This document shows positions 22,101 through 34,077 of a DNA stretch of 64,000 nt, one piece after another (position 1 is the stretch's first letter; every line of letters starts with the position of its first letter). The stretch is from Brachionus plicatilis (lineage: Eukaryota; Rotifera; Eurotatoria; Ploima; Brachionidae), in assembly GCA_010279815.1 (NCBI GenBank), contig QEOQ01000092.1, positions 485,112 to 549,111 on the forward strand, written 5' to 3'. The translations under genes and the position numbers were made by a program. A model generated the notes under the pieces. That model was not told where the DNA came from. It did no database searches and saw only the letters and a list, made by a program, of their open reading frames with translations.

Positions 22101-25100
22101 TGGTCTAATAAAAAACGAATTTTCAACGTTTCGATGTGCATTTTTACTAGAAGTACAAGGTGAAACAAGCAAACATTTTTTGTCTGCTGATTCAAAGATT
22201 TGATGTTCATGATGGCATTTTGTTGGGCCAAAGTTTGTCCGTTTTGATCGAAAAGAATTTTTTTTGCTTGACTTAATTATCCAGTTAGGTGGAATGATCA
22301 TATTTTTAAATTCTCCAAAAGTGCATTCTTTTTGAAGAAGATTTTTTGGAAAACATCTCAAATGATAGGAGATTTTGCACCAACTGCAGAAAATGATATT
22401 TCGGCTTGTTTGTATTCCAAATTTATTGGTATAATTCTAAAATTGAACCAAAAAATAAAATAAAAATCAATTTATTTGAATTGGAAATTGAAAGGCCTAT
22501 ACTTTTTTTATCACTTAGAGTGTTGTACTTTAAACTGCAGAACGGGTAATATTACATCATTTTACGTAAGCTTACATTAAATTACATTCTAAATTTGATG
22601 TAATTTTATGTAATCTTTCTATTTCTAATAAATGACTTGTTCAATTTTAAAAAAATATATTAAATATCTCAAGATGACTTCTTAACTCCAAAATACTCGA
22701 CGCCTTTTTCTTTCTTTTTAGTAATTATCTTAATCTAACTATTGCTTGATTGTTTTGAATATTCATTCTTTCAGCAAAACTATCAGATTCACTTCTGCAA
22801 TCAAGCATTTAAAAAATTGGTAAAAAAATGATATCATAATTTCGGAAATGATTCTCATGTCAAAAAAGTTTTTTTGTATTTTTTTTTAAATCATAAAAGT
22901 TTTTGATTTTAAAAAAAAAATTAATGTTAACTGCATGTTGCATTTTTATAAAGTAAATTTATTTTAGTGATAAAAAAGTAATTTTAGCTACAAAAATCAT
23001 TCGACTGGGAATTGAAATAAATTCTATCGAAGGGATTAAATAATCCAAAAGAAAATCTTTATTTCATTTAGTATTCAATCTAAAAAATACACCAAGACGA
23101 ATTTTAGTGATTTAACTATTGTAAAAAGACAGTATAGCAAAAATTAAAATATCTACTTTTAAGCATTGCTGGCATCTGTTGTCAAATATTGTCTCATCAT
23201 ATCTGCGACACAACCAATGATGAAGATTGACGTTCGATCTGAATAAATTCAGATCATTTTTCTTTCAAAAAATTTTAATGGTTTTCTACTTTATACTGAT
23301 AATTCTTTTAAGTTACCTCTTTGAAGCTTTTTTTTTTTAAAGAAGCTTCATGGAATGTTGTTTTGCATTTTATATTTTTCTGTATAAAATAATATTTTGA
23401 TAACAGTACATTTTTAGATTAAAACTTGACCATGATATATTTTTGATACGAAACAGAGTTCTTATAGGCTTATTCAGCTAATTGAACAATTTCTTAAAAA
23501 AGTTGAAGTCAAATAAATTTGACGTAAAAAATATGAATTTTAGCTTTTGCTCTCAAAGCTATGCTTTTTATGAGTCAACTGATTTGAATTGATCTACATT
23601 TTAATACTCCGAATAGTTGTTACTATTCATTAGTTTTCAAAACCAGTGGAGGGTGGAAACATCTTCAAAACATCTCTGCAGTATGGGGCCAATGTTTAAA
23701 TCCCTTTCATCATAAAAAGGGGGACTGTTTTCGACTGGGTAATATTAGCGGTATGGATGATCAACTCAGAGCCGTTGCTCAAAAAGGTACTGGAAAAGAA
23801 GATGAGCACCTCCCCACTAGGATAGAATGGGACACAGAATTGTTCCTCAAGTCGCTATTTTTCAAGTCTTTCGACCATAAAGTCAAGTCAAGTCAAAACT
23901 TGACTTGACTTTTTTTATGAGTAAAAAGTCAAGTCTTAACTTGACTCGATTTTTTTTATATTTTTCAAAAGATTATTTCATAAATTTATAATTTTTTGGT
24001 TAACAAAATGATTCAATTAAAAATGTAAACGTTAAAAAGATTTTAGAGAATAAAAAATCTAAATTCAATTTTTACATAAACTATAATTTAGTAAAAATAA
24101 AATCAGACAAAACATCAACTCAAGTTACTTTTTAACTTTTTCCTTGAAAAAAAAAAGTCAAGTCAAGTTGTGACTTGACTTTTTACCCATTAAAAAATTT
24201 CAAGTCAAGTCGTGACTTGACTTTTTACCCATTAAAAAATTTCAAGTCAAGTCGTGACTTGGACTTGACTTGAGACTTGAGACTTGATGAACAACTCTGA
24301 TGGGACATATAATATTATATTGAAAAAATGGAAAAAAAAGGCTAGCTTCTTTTAGAAATGTGTCAGGATTCGCGGGTAAATGGTACCTTAGATGGCATCG
24401 AAAGTCTAATCTAACAAGTCTAAAAAAAACTTTATTATAAAAATTAGTTAACTGAGTTATATTGTTTTTCAAGGAGTTGGACTTGTCACACAAAATGATT
24501 CCATTCTACTGCTACTAATTTTAAACTTAAAGGTGATATATTCTAGTTTATCCAAATAATATTTTGATTTTATTAAAATTTAGATCAAATGATAATTTAC
24601 TTGCTAAAGACAAAACTAATTTGTTTTTTTTTTTATTACTTTAACTAAGAATTTAAAGTAAATAAAATTATTTGATAAATTTTCAGAAATTTCACAAATC
24701 CGAAAAAATTGTTAGTGAAGTTCTAAATGATGAGTATTATAAATGTATGAGAATTCAACATTTGTTTTTTTGTTTGTCCTAAAAACCATTGCAAATTGAA
24801 CCCGATTGAAGGTCTTTGGCGCTATCTAAATTTTTTTTTAGAAAAAACAATGATCAAGATTTTATCAAGTTTTTAGGGCTAATTAAAAAAGAATTAAGGT
24901 CTTTAAAAAATTCAAACTGGACACTAAATTTAGAAAAAGATTTTAGATCCAATACGTGTTAACAGAGTTATTCGGGGCAAAATCTAATATTAGCAATAAA
25001 ATCCGTAAGAAAAATAAATTTCAATGTATGAATACATTTTTCTGAGTATTATTTTATTTAGTTTTTTTTTTGTTTATTGGTATCAAACATAGGTTCAGTT

Positions 25101-27714
25101 CTTTTGTAAAAGGCCCAGAATTTGCTAAATTAATTACACAATTAAATACACAACAACCACCGTAATAATGGTCAAATAATTAAAAATTGATTTTTTTCAC
25201 AGAACGATTATTAGAAACAAAAATTCATACAAGTTTTAAATATTTATTAATAATAAAAATTCAGCAAACGATTACGTAAGTTTACTAAAAAAGACAAAAT
25301 TACTTAATTTAGCCAATTTTGGGCCTTATATAAAAGCATTGTATCAAATAAAAGAAAATTAAGCTTTTGAAATATTTGAAACAATTATGTTTAATTAAAA
25401 ATTTTAAAAAATTAAGCCTTTTTGGCTCATAAAATATATTCTTGAGTATCTGCCGTATTAAAGTCTCGTACATAGAACATGTATTTTTTCCAAACATTTT
25501 TTATTTATATCGATTTCTTCGGCATCTTAAAAAGAATCATCAATATTATCTATTATTTTTGAATGAATGGTGATTCTGTCATTTTGATTCTTTTTTTAAT
25601 CAATGAATATTATTTGTTTGCTGATCTACGACGAAAAAAAAATTAAACATGGATTTTCATGCAAAAGTATTCCTTCTTTTTTTAATTAGTGAAATTAATT
25701 TTTTTTTGAAGAATTAAATTTAACATCTAAAACAACTTGGTATGTTAAAGAAACCAACAAGCAAAAATTGATACCAATGAAAAAATATAATCCATAAAAA
25801 AACTTAATTTCAGGCAATTTTATTTTTTTCTATGGAAAACTTTATAAATTCTTAGCAAAAATTTAATATATCAAAACTATGGTTTTGTTTACATCATTTT
25901 TTGTCTTCAAAATTTTAATGAAAAAAAAAATAATTTTAACTCTAAATATACTCAAGTATTAAATAAAAATAATTAGACTAAACATAGGTGTCACCTTGGC
26001 TCAATATATCTAAAAGACAGAATTAACAAAAATGATTTTTTTTCTTTTTTTGCCTAATAAAACTTATACAGATTTTTTTAATAAATAAAAGGGTTTTTCT
26101 AACATAATTTAATGTAAATTTTCAAAAAAAGGTAAAAAAATTTACTGGCAAAATCGGTAAAAACAATTATTAAAAAAGAAACAAAACTATTATTTAAGAA
26201 TAAATATATTTAGAATTTTAAATGTAGAAAAAAAAATATTTTCGAAGATAGTAAAACTAGCTATTCTAATTTAACTAAAAAAAAATAAAAATTTGCAAAT
26301 AAAAATATCTAAAATTTAAGAAAAACTTAAGAAATATTTTAAATAAAAATTTATTTGGCGTTCACATTATTTCAAGTTTGTTTCATCATTCATTTTTAAT
26401 TTAACTGACTAATTACTAAATGTAACTGAAGAGGAAAAAGAGCGATTTTCTCTACAAATCAAAAAATAATCAAATCAATTATAAAAATTTATGTTTAAAA
26501 GCATCAAAAATCATTGCCAAGTTTTAATGTCAATTTTTTTTAATAGAAGCAAAAGCTAATCGAATTTACCTGCACTGATTCAATACATGCTTCGTGTACA
26601 ATTATTTTACATATTTGACATTTTTTCTTGTTTAGAATTTTCTTTAATTTATAATATTAAGTTAAAAAAAACAAACATATTCAAATATTTGTCATTGAAC
26701 TGGTTTAAGTTTTCCTTAAATAATAAAATTTAAAAAAATTATACCGATTGTGGAGAGCATAATAAATTTTTGTTCAAATTATGAAATTCCTTTAAAAATT
26801 TAAAAATTAATACAATCTTTCAAAATAAACATAAACTAATAATACTATAGTATCTTGTTCGCTAAGATAACATAATTCATTTGCTTGATTTGAAAAGTCT
26901 GACCAAATATGTATTCCTTGCTTTGCATTTTCAGACCAATCTGTTTTGATTAACTTTTTGAAACTCGATTTTGACGATTGATGTCTCAATATTGACGCAA
27001 CTGAATCAGCCGTATTATTTCGGTCTGAAGAGGAAATATTTTTTTTGTTGCCTGAAGTTCTGCTATTGTTTAGGTGAACATGATAAGTCTGATTTCTCTT
27101 GCCGATTCTTTAACAAAAATATTCGTTTATTTTATTCATATAAAATCTGCTAAGCAAAAACTAACTTTAAAATTCGAATAGTCTAGTTAGTTTCAGCTTT
27201 GACAAATCTAAATTTTTAAATGAACTTACTTGCCCACGGATTTACCGACCCAGGATAAAGCAAAACGTTTTTGTTTCTTTTTTTCACTTTGATTCATTTC
27301 GATGTAAGTTTCTTCTAATTCTTCTTCTATTTCTTCATCGCTTTTATAATCATTTACAAAAAACAAGTTGGGTGTTTTAAACTGATTATACGAAAACACA
27401 TTTTGGCTTACAAATTCAGTAAATTTGCTGGTGTCTCCTATCTCTAAGGAAATTTGGCTTTTTGAAATTAAAAAATTATTTTCTTTATTAATAGATGAAT
27501 CTCCACGATTAATTGTTTGTAATATGTTAAATTGATTTTTACATATATCTGTATTAAATAATTCTATTGATGATACTAGTGTACTTTTCGAAAGTTCTTT
27601 AATTTCTTCGGATAACTTAGGAGTGTATATGTTCAACGATTTTGACAAGCGAAGTGGAGATTTTTTAATTGAATTTCTGCTAACATTAAGATCATCACAA
27701 ATTTCCTTGTCCAT
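19195..27714 (-). CDS. DGKZ: Diacylglycerol kinase, zeta/iota (type IV)
   Basis: It phosphorylates diacylglycerol to phosphatidate, ending DAG signalling. Minus-strand exons: 27714-27230, 27107-26846, 26641-26570, one ending at 24387, 23238-23157, 22436-21937, 21883-21486, 20487-20432, 20370-20308, 20252-20070, 20010-19835, 19783-19665, 19619-19195; about 950 residues. Order: a long Ser/Lys-rich N terminus; [14 protein letters not shown]; first C1 ([21 protein letters not shown]); second C1 ([21 protein letters not shown]); a basic segment; catalytic domain with [23 protein letters not shown] and [10 protein letters not shown]; accessory domain ([60 protein letters not shown]); then the [16 protein letters not shown] block known from zeta/iota. 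The ankyrin repeats and PDZ tail usual in this type are not found. The exon near 24387 has an uncertain 5' border (phase does not fit the strongest acceptor). Confidence 0.93.
20640..21240. repeat. Older inverted-type repeat in a DGK intron, interrupted by a foldback
   Basis: On the minus strand this reads AGTTCTGTAGATGCAACATT, then TCTGCTAATGATGTGCAAAA, then (after the insert) TGCAAAATG and TTTCTGCTTAA, in the same order as the copies at 50370-50700 and 55655-55930. It is split at 20810 by a younger element. Confidence 0.6.
20810..21152. mobile_element. 343-base foldback element with 9-base target duplication
   Basis: The ends read GGCATTGTGAATTTTG and its reverse complement. The arms (about 20810-20930 and 21030-21152) are near-perfect inverted copies of about 115 bases around a 100-base spacer, so the intron RNA can fold into a long hairpin. 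The flanks are GAGATTTTG on both sides (20801-20809 and 21153-21161). No coding capacity. Same terminal sequence as the element at 42323. Confidence 0.85.
22512..22620. repeat. Repeat shared with a DNA2 intron
   Basis: In the DGK intron after 22436, the stretch GTGTTGTACTTTAAACTGCA and the following GGGTAATATTACATCATTTT repeats, with few changes, at 32080-32130 in a DNA2 intron. It continues into short ATTACAT/ATGTAAT palindromes. Probably the end of a foldback element. Confidence 0.6.
23835..24299. mobile_element. 465-base hAT-type MITE with CAAGTC repeats
   Basis: Ends are CAGAATTGTTCCTCAAGTC and the inverted CAGAGTTGTTCATCAAGTC, flanked by the perfect 8-base duplication ATGGGACA (23827-23834 and 24300-24307). 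Inside are many TCAAGTC/GACTTGA units in both orientations near the ends and plain A/T sequence between; no reading frame. Ends starting CAG plus an 8-base duplication fit a non-autonomous hAT element. It sits in a DGK intron. Similar AGAGTTATnCAyAAGTCACA ends occur at 45636 and 55183. Confidence 0.88.
24783..24962 (+). pseudogene. Transposase C-terminal remnant, Tc1/IS630-like
   Basis: The plus strand codes for [19 protein letters not shown], the block around the last catalytic acid of Tc1/mariner and IS630-type transposases. The frame then shifts by one base and continues as [20 protein letters not shown] up to a TAA at about 24960. No inverted ends are seen nearby. It lies antisense inside a DGK intron. 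Confidence 0.5.
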
Positions 27715-28603
27715 TACTGACACCTTGCATTTGTTTAAAATAATATTTAGTCTAAATGAAAAGTTAGTTAAATAATTTAAAATTCTAAAAAATTTTTAAT
27801 TTTTGTTGATATAAATAAGTTTAATGATCGTCACTGACCGATACTATAACAATAATTAAGTAAAAAAAAAGAAAAAAAATTGAATTATCTGACAATAATT
27901 TTTATTAATTTTTCTGTAAAATTTCAATTGACTGATTGTTTTTGTTAATTTATAATATCATGAAAAAAATATATCAACAAAAAATTATTTTGTTTTAAAA
28001 TTTTACTAATTTATTTTAATATTATGAAAAAAAAAATATCATGAGAATAAATCAACAGTTTTGTAAATCTTATCTAAGTAATACATAGTTTTATTTTAAT
28101 TTAATAAATAATTTTACCTGAGTATATGATTTGATAAGCTTGATTTTATTTTATTACTATTTGTAAATTATTTTCTCATTTTATTTATAAACTTACAAAG
28201 CATGAAAAAAAATTTGCGAATTTTTCTAATTTTTTTTTCAAAACAAACATTAAAATAAATTGACTTAATTTGTTTAAAAACGCATGATTTTTCAACACTT
28301 AATAAAAATTTAACATGAAAATCGAATGCTTAGCCATTTTTCTTAGTCGCACTTTAAGATTATGAAACTATTTGAGAGAGTTTAAATTCTTCTGAACTAG
28401 GGAGAAGGGTTCTCCATACTTTATTAATTAATTGATTAATTAAATTATTTAAAAATAATTGCAAAACAATATTGAATCTAATAAAACAATAAAGAAAACA
28501 AAATTTTATTGAAATAATAAAAAAACGTCTGTTACAAATGGTAGATAATATAATTTAGTTACAATAAATAATATTTAAAACTTTGAAAATATAATCAATC
28601 GAA
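27715..28603. other. DGK 5' flank, no gene seen
   Basis: A/T-rich DNA upstream of the diacylglycerol kinase start; it must include its promoter and possibly a non-coding first exon, but no specific element could be identified. Confidence 0.45.
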
Positions 28604-28718
28604 TTATCCCAGTTTTAAGATTGTACAATCATCATCAATTCCTCTAAGTTTAAAACTGATTCTGTAACATGTCTCAGTTGATACAAAATTTTTATCACCT
28701 AAATGAAGTCTATAAAAT
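28604..28718 (-). CDS. Orphan terminal exon, 37 residues
   Basis: After CTTGCAG at 28719 the minus strand codes FYRLHLGDKNFVSTETCYRI and FKLRGIDDDCTILKLG before a TAA. The composition is clearly protein-like and the acceptor is good, so it should be the last exon of a gene whose other exons would lie at higher coordinates. None is seen before the tRNA at 29862. I do not recognise the family. Confidence 0.45.
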
Positions 28719-29782
28719 CTGCAAGTTAGCACATACAATTATTAATGAAACAAAAAATCAATTGCAATAATTAAATTTGGGTAATAAAATTTTTTATCGG
28801 CTTTAAATTTTGAAACTATAGAAATTTTAAGATTTTTTATTTTTGACATGTTTTTTTATTATTGTAAAACTCATATTGCCATTGTTTTAATTGAAAAAAA
28901 ATCTTTGATTAATTGAAATTAATTGAAAAATATTGCTCTATCATAAATAGTTTGTAGATTTTTTTTCATTTCTGGAATGCATAATTTTGTTTTTGTTGAA
29001 AAATTTTTTTAATAAACAATACGTGAAAAGATATGAAACGAAGCTAATTTTTAAAGAAAAGTTTAGCAATTATCTTTTTTCAACTTGTCCAGTAAACTTA
29101 AATAATAAATTTTTATGACTCCTAATTTTTTTAAGGAATAAAACTAAAAGGTTATAAAATTAACTTTTGAAATAGCCTTGAAATTATTTGTCAAAAAATT
29201 ATCAAAATCTCTCAAATACAAGTTAAAATATATTGTGACTGTTTATATTTTATAAATTTTCAATATCCGAATTTAATTTAACTTCCTTATATTTTAAACA
29301 TATTTTTGATAATTTAACAGAAATGACTGAAAAAAAAGTGACAAAAAAATTGTTTAGATTCAATTTTTCATGATTTATTTTTATCAGGAAAAATTTTAGC
29401 TAAAAAATAGCTAAAACTGTTTTTAAATATATTTATGATTTTTAAATGTGCCGTGATCTTGTAAATTTTATTCATATGATGTAAAATCAATCGATATAAA
29501 CATCAACAAAATACATTTTAAAATCTAGTCATATCAAACATTTCCACTATATATTTAAGGAAATATTAAAGCCCTTAAGTCTTATGCAAATTAGTCTTTA
29601 TTTCTTATAAATGGAAAACAATTAAAACAAATTTTTTTAATATTTTCATATAAATCTAATTAGAAAATTTTTATAAATTTCTATAAATATTAAATTGCTA
29701 AATATTAAAATTCAAAAAATAAAATGAATTTTAATTAAAAAATCAAATCAAAAACAAACAAATTTTGATCCATTATTAAATG
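28719..29782. other. AT-rich interval before the tRNA gene
   Basis: If the exon ending at 28718 is real, its upstream exons should lie here on the minus strand, but no convincing coding segment was found. Nothing else is seen. Confidence 0.4.
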
Positions 29783-29862
29783 GGTAGCGTGGCCGAGTGG
29801 TCTAAGGCGCTGGTTTTAGGCACCAGTCGTAACAGGCGTGGGTTCGAATCCCACCGCTATCA
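29783..29862 (+). tRNA. tRNA-Leu, anticodon UAG
   Basis: The acceptor stem GGTAGCG pairs with CGCTATC (one G-U), the D-arm box A is TGGCCGAGTGG, the anticodon stem-loop is CTGGT-TTTAGGC-ACCAG with anticodon TAG (reads CUA), the long variable arm TCGTAACAGGCG is of the leucine type, and box B is GGTTCGAATCC. No intron. CCA is not encoded, as expected in animals. It lies 117 bases before the DNA2 start on the same strand. Confidence 0.97.
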
Positions 29863-29864
29863 AA

Positions 29865-29871
29865 TTTTTTT
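29865..29871 (+). terminator. RNA polymerase III terminator of the tRNA
   Basis: A run of seven T starts two bases after the discriminator base, the normal Pol III stop signal. Confidence 0.8.
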
Positions 29872-29979
29872 ATTCGATTCTAAAATTGTTCTAAAGACAA
29901 ATTGAAACACTTAGATTTTGATTAAACTTGAATTAAATAATTTGAGTCTTAGTTTTTGTATGCTTTCTAAATTTCAATT

Positions 29980-32900
29980 ATGGAAGTCAGATCTTCAAAT
30001 GTAAAAAAAAATATTAGAGACACATGCGATTCAATTTTAAAAAATTTGGAATCGCCTCCCAAAAAAAAACAAAGGATCAATTTGCCAAATGATCCGTATT
30101 GCAAAGAATCATCAGAACAAATCAGCGAAAATGTTAGCTCGGTTAATTTATACAAAGTGGTCTCGTTCAGCAAAGAAGAAATTGGCGATTCATTGATTTT
30201 GACTTTAACTCGTTTAAACGATGAGACCAATAGTGAAATAACGTGCAGTTTATTTGATTCATGGTCAGTGTTTTTTTTTATTTTTTGTTTAAAAAAAAAT
30301 AATTTCATTGTAATTTACAGGTCGAATGTAAACATTAACAAAAATTATCTTGTACACATACTCACAGATGCTGAAAATGATGGAAATTACATTCTCAACG
30401 ATTCAAAAGGCTTTTTAATTGTCAATCCACAGCATATTTTATCTGGTACAAATATTCTTTCTGCTCTTCATTGTTTAAAAAAGTAAATTAAAAAATTACT
30501 ATTCATATATTTATTTAAAAAAAAAATTATTCATTCAATTTTGTATATTTTTTAGAGCTGTCTTAAGCTGGAAGTTTAAAGAAAATGGTTCAAATTCATC
30601 TTATATGGCCCTTGGAACATTGTTGCATAATCTGTTCCAAACAGCGATTTCCACACGATGTTATTCAAAGACTGAGCTAAATAATCTACTGATCGATTTG
30701 TTGAAACAAAGAAAAATAATAAATCAGCTTTATGAATGTGATTTAGATGAAGAGGCTGTTTTAAAGGAAACTGCCGTTTACTTGTCAAGTATTGAAAAAT
30801 GGCTTCGAGACAATGTTGTTAATCAGAGCAAAAATTTGGTCAAAAATTTGCATATTGGAGAGATTCATGATATAGAAGAATCGATTTGGTCGCCCAAGTA
30901 TGGAATAAGAGGAAATTTGGATTTGACAGTTCGTGCAGAAATAAAAATTTCGGCACACAAGCCCCTTTTATCGATGGCTAAAAAAGAAAATTTAAATCAG
31001 ACCCAGAACCATGTGATACCTATCGAGTTAAAATCAGGCCGCACTACATTCAGCGTAGAACATGAAGGCCAAGTGATGCTCTATTCTCTGCTAAATTATG
31101 AGAAGAGAAAGCAATCAGACTTTGGACTTTTGCTTTATCTTAAGGATATGAGTATGAAGTTTATTAAAGTAAATCAAAATAGTTTGAGAGGTCTAATTCA
31201 ATTGAGAAATGATTTGGTACATTATGTGTCATCAAATGAGTTGCCAGAGTTCAAGAACGAGGATCGAATATGTTCAAAATGTTCTCTATTGACTGTTTGC
31301 TCGCTTTTGTCCGAGAAAAATATCACTACCAACGATAGCTTGATCTATTCGAGTTCAATCAAACATTTGACTGAGGCTGACAAAAGTTTTTTTTTCAAAT
31401 GGTACAAAATGTTGGAGTTAGAATTTGGTGACTATAAACAATTCGATGCAGGAGAAACTCTATGGTGGAAGTCTCAAAATGAACTTGAATCGTCTGGCTT
31501 TGCTGTCTTCAATCTAAAATTTGATCCTAAGCCAGAAGCTTCCGAAACAGAAAAGGAAGGCTTTAACTCTTATTTGTTTGTTAAAATTGACTCGTAAGAG
31601 AATAAAATCTATTTTTTTTTTCAAATAAATAATTTTTTTTTTTCAGAGAAATTAATCGAAATTTGTTAATCAAAGAAAATGATATGATTTTGCTTTCTTC
31701 AATGACACACAATCACATTGGCATTGCACAAGGATTCATAAAAACTATAAACAGTGACAACACTCAATTTTGTTTGTTATTGGATAAACAATTGGAGAAT
31801 ATCAAAACTGATCAGCTCTATAGAATTGACAAAATTAATTTTAGATCTGCAATTAACTTAAATTATTCAAATTTGTCACGATTAATGAATGCAAATGAGA
31901 GGTCTTTGGAACTTCGTTCTTATGTAATTGAAAAAAAAATACCTGAATTTGACAAATCACTGCCCAAACATCATGTTTTGAGTAACAAAGCAATTCTAAA
32001 GACACTCAATAAAAGCCAACAAGCTTCAATTATAAAAGTATTTTAATAATCTTTTTTTTTATTTTAGTTAAATACAGTGTTTTACTTTAAACGGCAGATC
32101 GGGTAATATTACATCATTTTACGAAATTTTACATCAAAAAATTTAAGATAACATAAAATTACATCAAAAGGAGGATGCTATAAAATGTTAAGTTACGTAA
32201 AATGATGTAAAATTACGTAATATTACGTTATTTTATCTAAAATTTAACAAAAAAGCTGACGGCCAAAAATGTTGAATTTTTCGAAAAAAAATTTGATTTT
32301 TATTCAATTTTTTTAGTTTTTTAAACATTTTTTCAACTTGAATTTAAATTTTTTTTACATTTTATTACATAATTTTATACAAAATAATTTTATGAACTGT
32401 AAAAAAATGTAATTTTTTGTAATAAAATCAAACTTTCATTAAATATTATTTAATTTAAATTAAATTCAAATTAAATTAATTTGATTTTAATGTCAAGATT
32501 TTTTTTTCAATTAGATTGATCATTTATTTTTATTTAATGATAATAATTTTATTTTTAAGGCATTGATGGCTCACAATTATCTATTAATAAAAGGATATCC
32601 AGGAACAGGTAAAACAACAACAATAGCCGCATTGATTGCTATTTTGGTTAACTTGGGCAAAAAAGTTTTATTCACAAGCTTCACAAACTCAGCTGTTGAT
32701 AATCTACTCTTAAAAATTGTACATCAGGTAAATATATTAATTTTATGACCAAATACAAGTAAAAATTAAATATAAAATCACTTTAAGTATTCGATTGATT
32801 TTATGAGAATTGGAAATTATGACAGAATTCACCCTGAAATCAAAAAATTTGAATTGAACTCTTTAACAAATGGCATTAAATCTATTAAGGAATTAGAAAC

Positions 32901-34077
32901 ATTCTTCAAGGAAAAAGTAATACATGTTTAAAACTTTAAAAAATGCTCATATTATTTGTAAAGAAACTGATAGCTACTACTTGTTCGAGTATCAACAATT
33001 CAATATTTAACAAATTGGATTTTGATTACTGTATAGTGGACGAAGCTAGTCAGGTTTTGTTCACCACCTGTCTAGGCCCTCTGTATATTTGTAAAAAATT
33101 TATTCTTGTCGGTGATTTAGAGCAATTGCCACCTATTATAAAAAACAAAGATGCCAGGTAATTGAAATAAATGTATTTACATATTTTGGGTTTTATTTTA
33201 GCAAAATTTTTAAGATTGATGGGTATGAATGTAAGCCTTTTTGAATGGCTAGACTCAAATGAAGGATCAATTGAATTAGTTCATCAATATAGAATGAATA
33301 GAGAAATAATGAATTTAGCTAACGTTATAACATATAATGGAAAACTTGAATGCTTATCAAGCTCAACCGCAAACGGTTTCATTAGTATTTGTGCTGATTT
33401 TTTGTCATCAATTAGACTAGAAGAAATGAGAAAAATTTTTACTGAATCAATTATATTTATTGATACAAGTAATATTATTAGATCAATTGAAAAAATCGAT
33501 CCTGAGGACAAAAATGAGAACAGAACAGTGAACAAAACAGAAAGCGAAATAGTAGATAAATTGGTCAAGATTTATTTCAAGGTTTTTAATTTTATTTTGT
33601 AAGCGATTTCTAATCAAAATTTAAAAATAATTAGTTTGGAGAAATATCTTCTGCAGACGATGTGGGCATCATTGCTCCATATAATAATCAAGTAAAAGAA
33701 ATCCAAAAGAGACTATCGAGCCATTCAAAATACAAGGAAATTGAAGTCAACACAGTCGATCAATTTCAAGGACGTGATAAAAAAATGATAATAATGAGTT
33801 TCACAAATTCAATTATTAAATCTGAAGAAACTAAAGTACTTAATATGATATTATTAAAAATATTTGTTTCTAATAAATATACTTCTAAAAGGAATTAGAA
33901 ATTTTAAATGACAAGCGTCGATTAACAGTAAGCATTACGAGAGCTAAACAAAAGCTGATTCTAATCGGGTCTAGAGAAAGTCTAATCAGATACAAGTCAA
34001 TTGAGAAATTAATAGAATATTTAAATAGTAAAAATTTGATCACAGTTCCGGATAATATTAATGAATTTTATTTCTAA
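29980..34077 (+). CDS. DNA2: DNA replication ATP-dependent helicase/nuclease DNA2
   Basis: DNA2 trims long flaps of Okazaki fragments and resects DNA ends, in nucleus and mitochondria. Ten exons: 29980-30263, 30321-30482, 30556-31593, 31647-32037, 32560-32727, 32788-32916, 32964-33157, 33215-33581, 33635-33835, 33892-34077; 1039 residues (human 1060). The nuclease domain has the four iron-sulphur cysteines (LHCLKK at the exon 2 end; [10 protein letters not shown] in exon 3) and the RecB-type residues ([27 protein letters not shown]). The SF1 helicase has Walker [43 protein letters not shown] and [13 protein letters not shown]. Exon 8 uses the second of two acceptors (TTTTTAAG at 33214), because only that keeps the frame. 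Intron 4 (32038-32559) is enlarged by a repeat. An AATAAA follows at about 34112. Confidence 0.97.
32078..32245. repeat. TTTTACG-palindrome repeat in DNA2 intron 4
   Basis: It starts with the same stretch as 22512-22620 and contains ATTACATCATTTTACG with its inverted partner CGTAAAATGATGTAA some 90 bases later, so the intron RNA can form a hairpin. No coding capacity. Confidence 0.6.

Noticed and set aside
21599..22203. Plus-strand frames of 70-106 codons
   Set aside because: They are the reverse strand of the diacylglycerol kinase catalytic exons, which match the family residue by residue.
33171..33214. Acceptor TTTTATTTTAG at 33201 for DNA2 exon 8
   Set aside because: It shifts the frame; the next acceptor at 33214 restores the conserved [11 protein letters not shown] segment.
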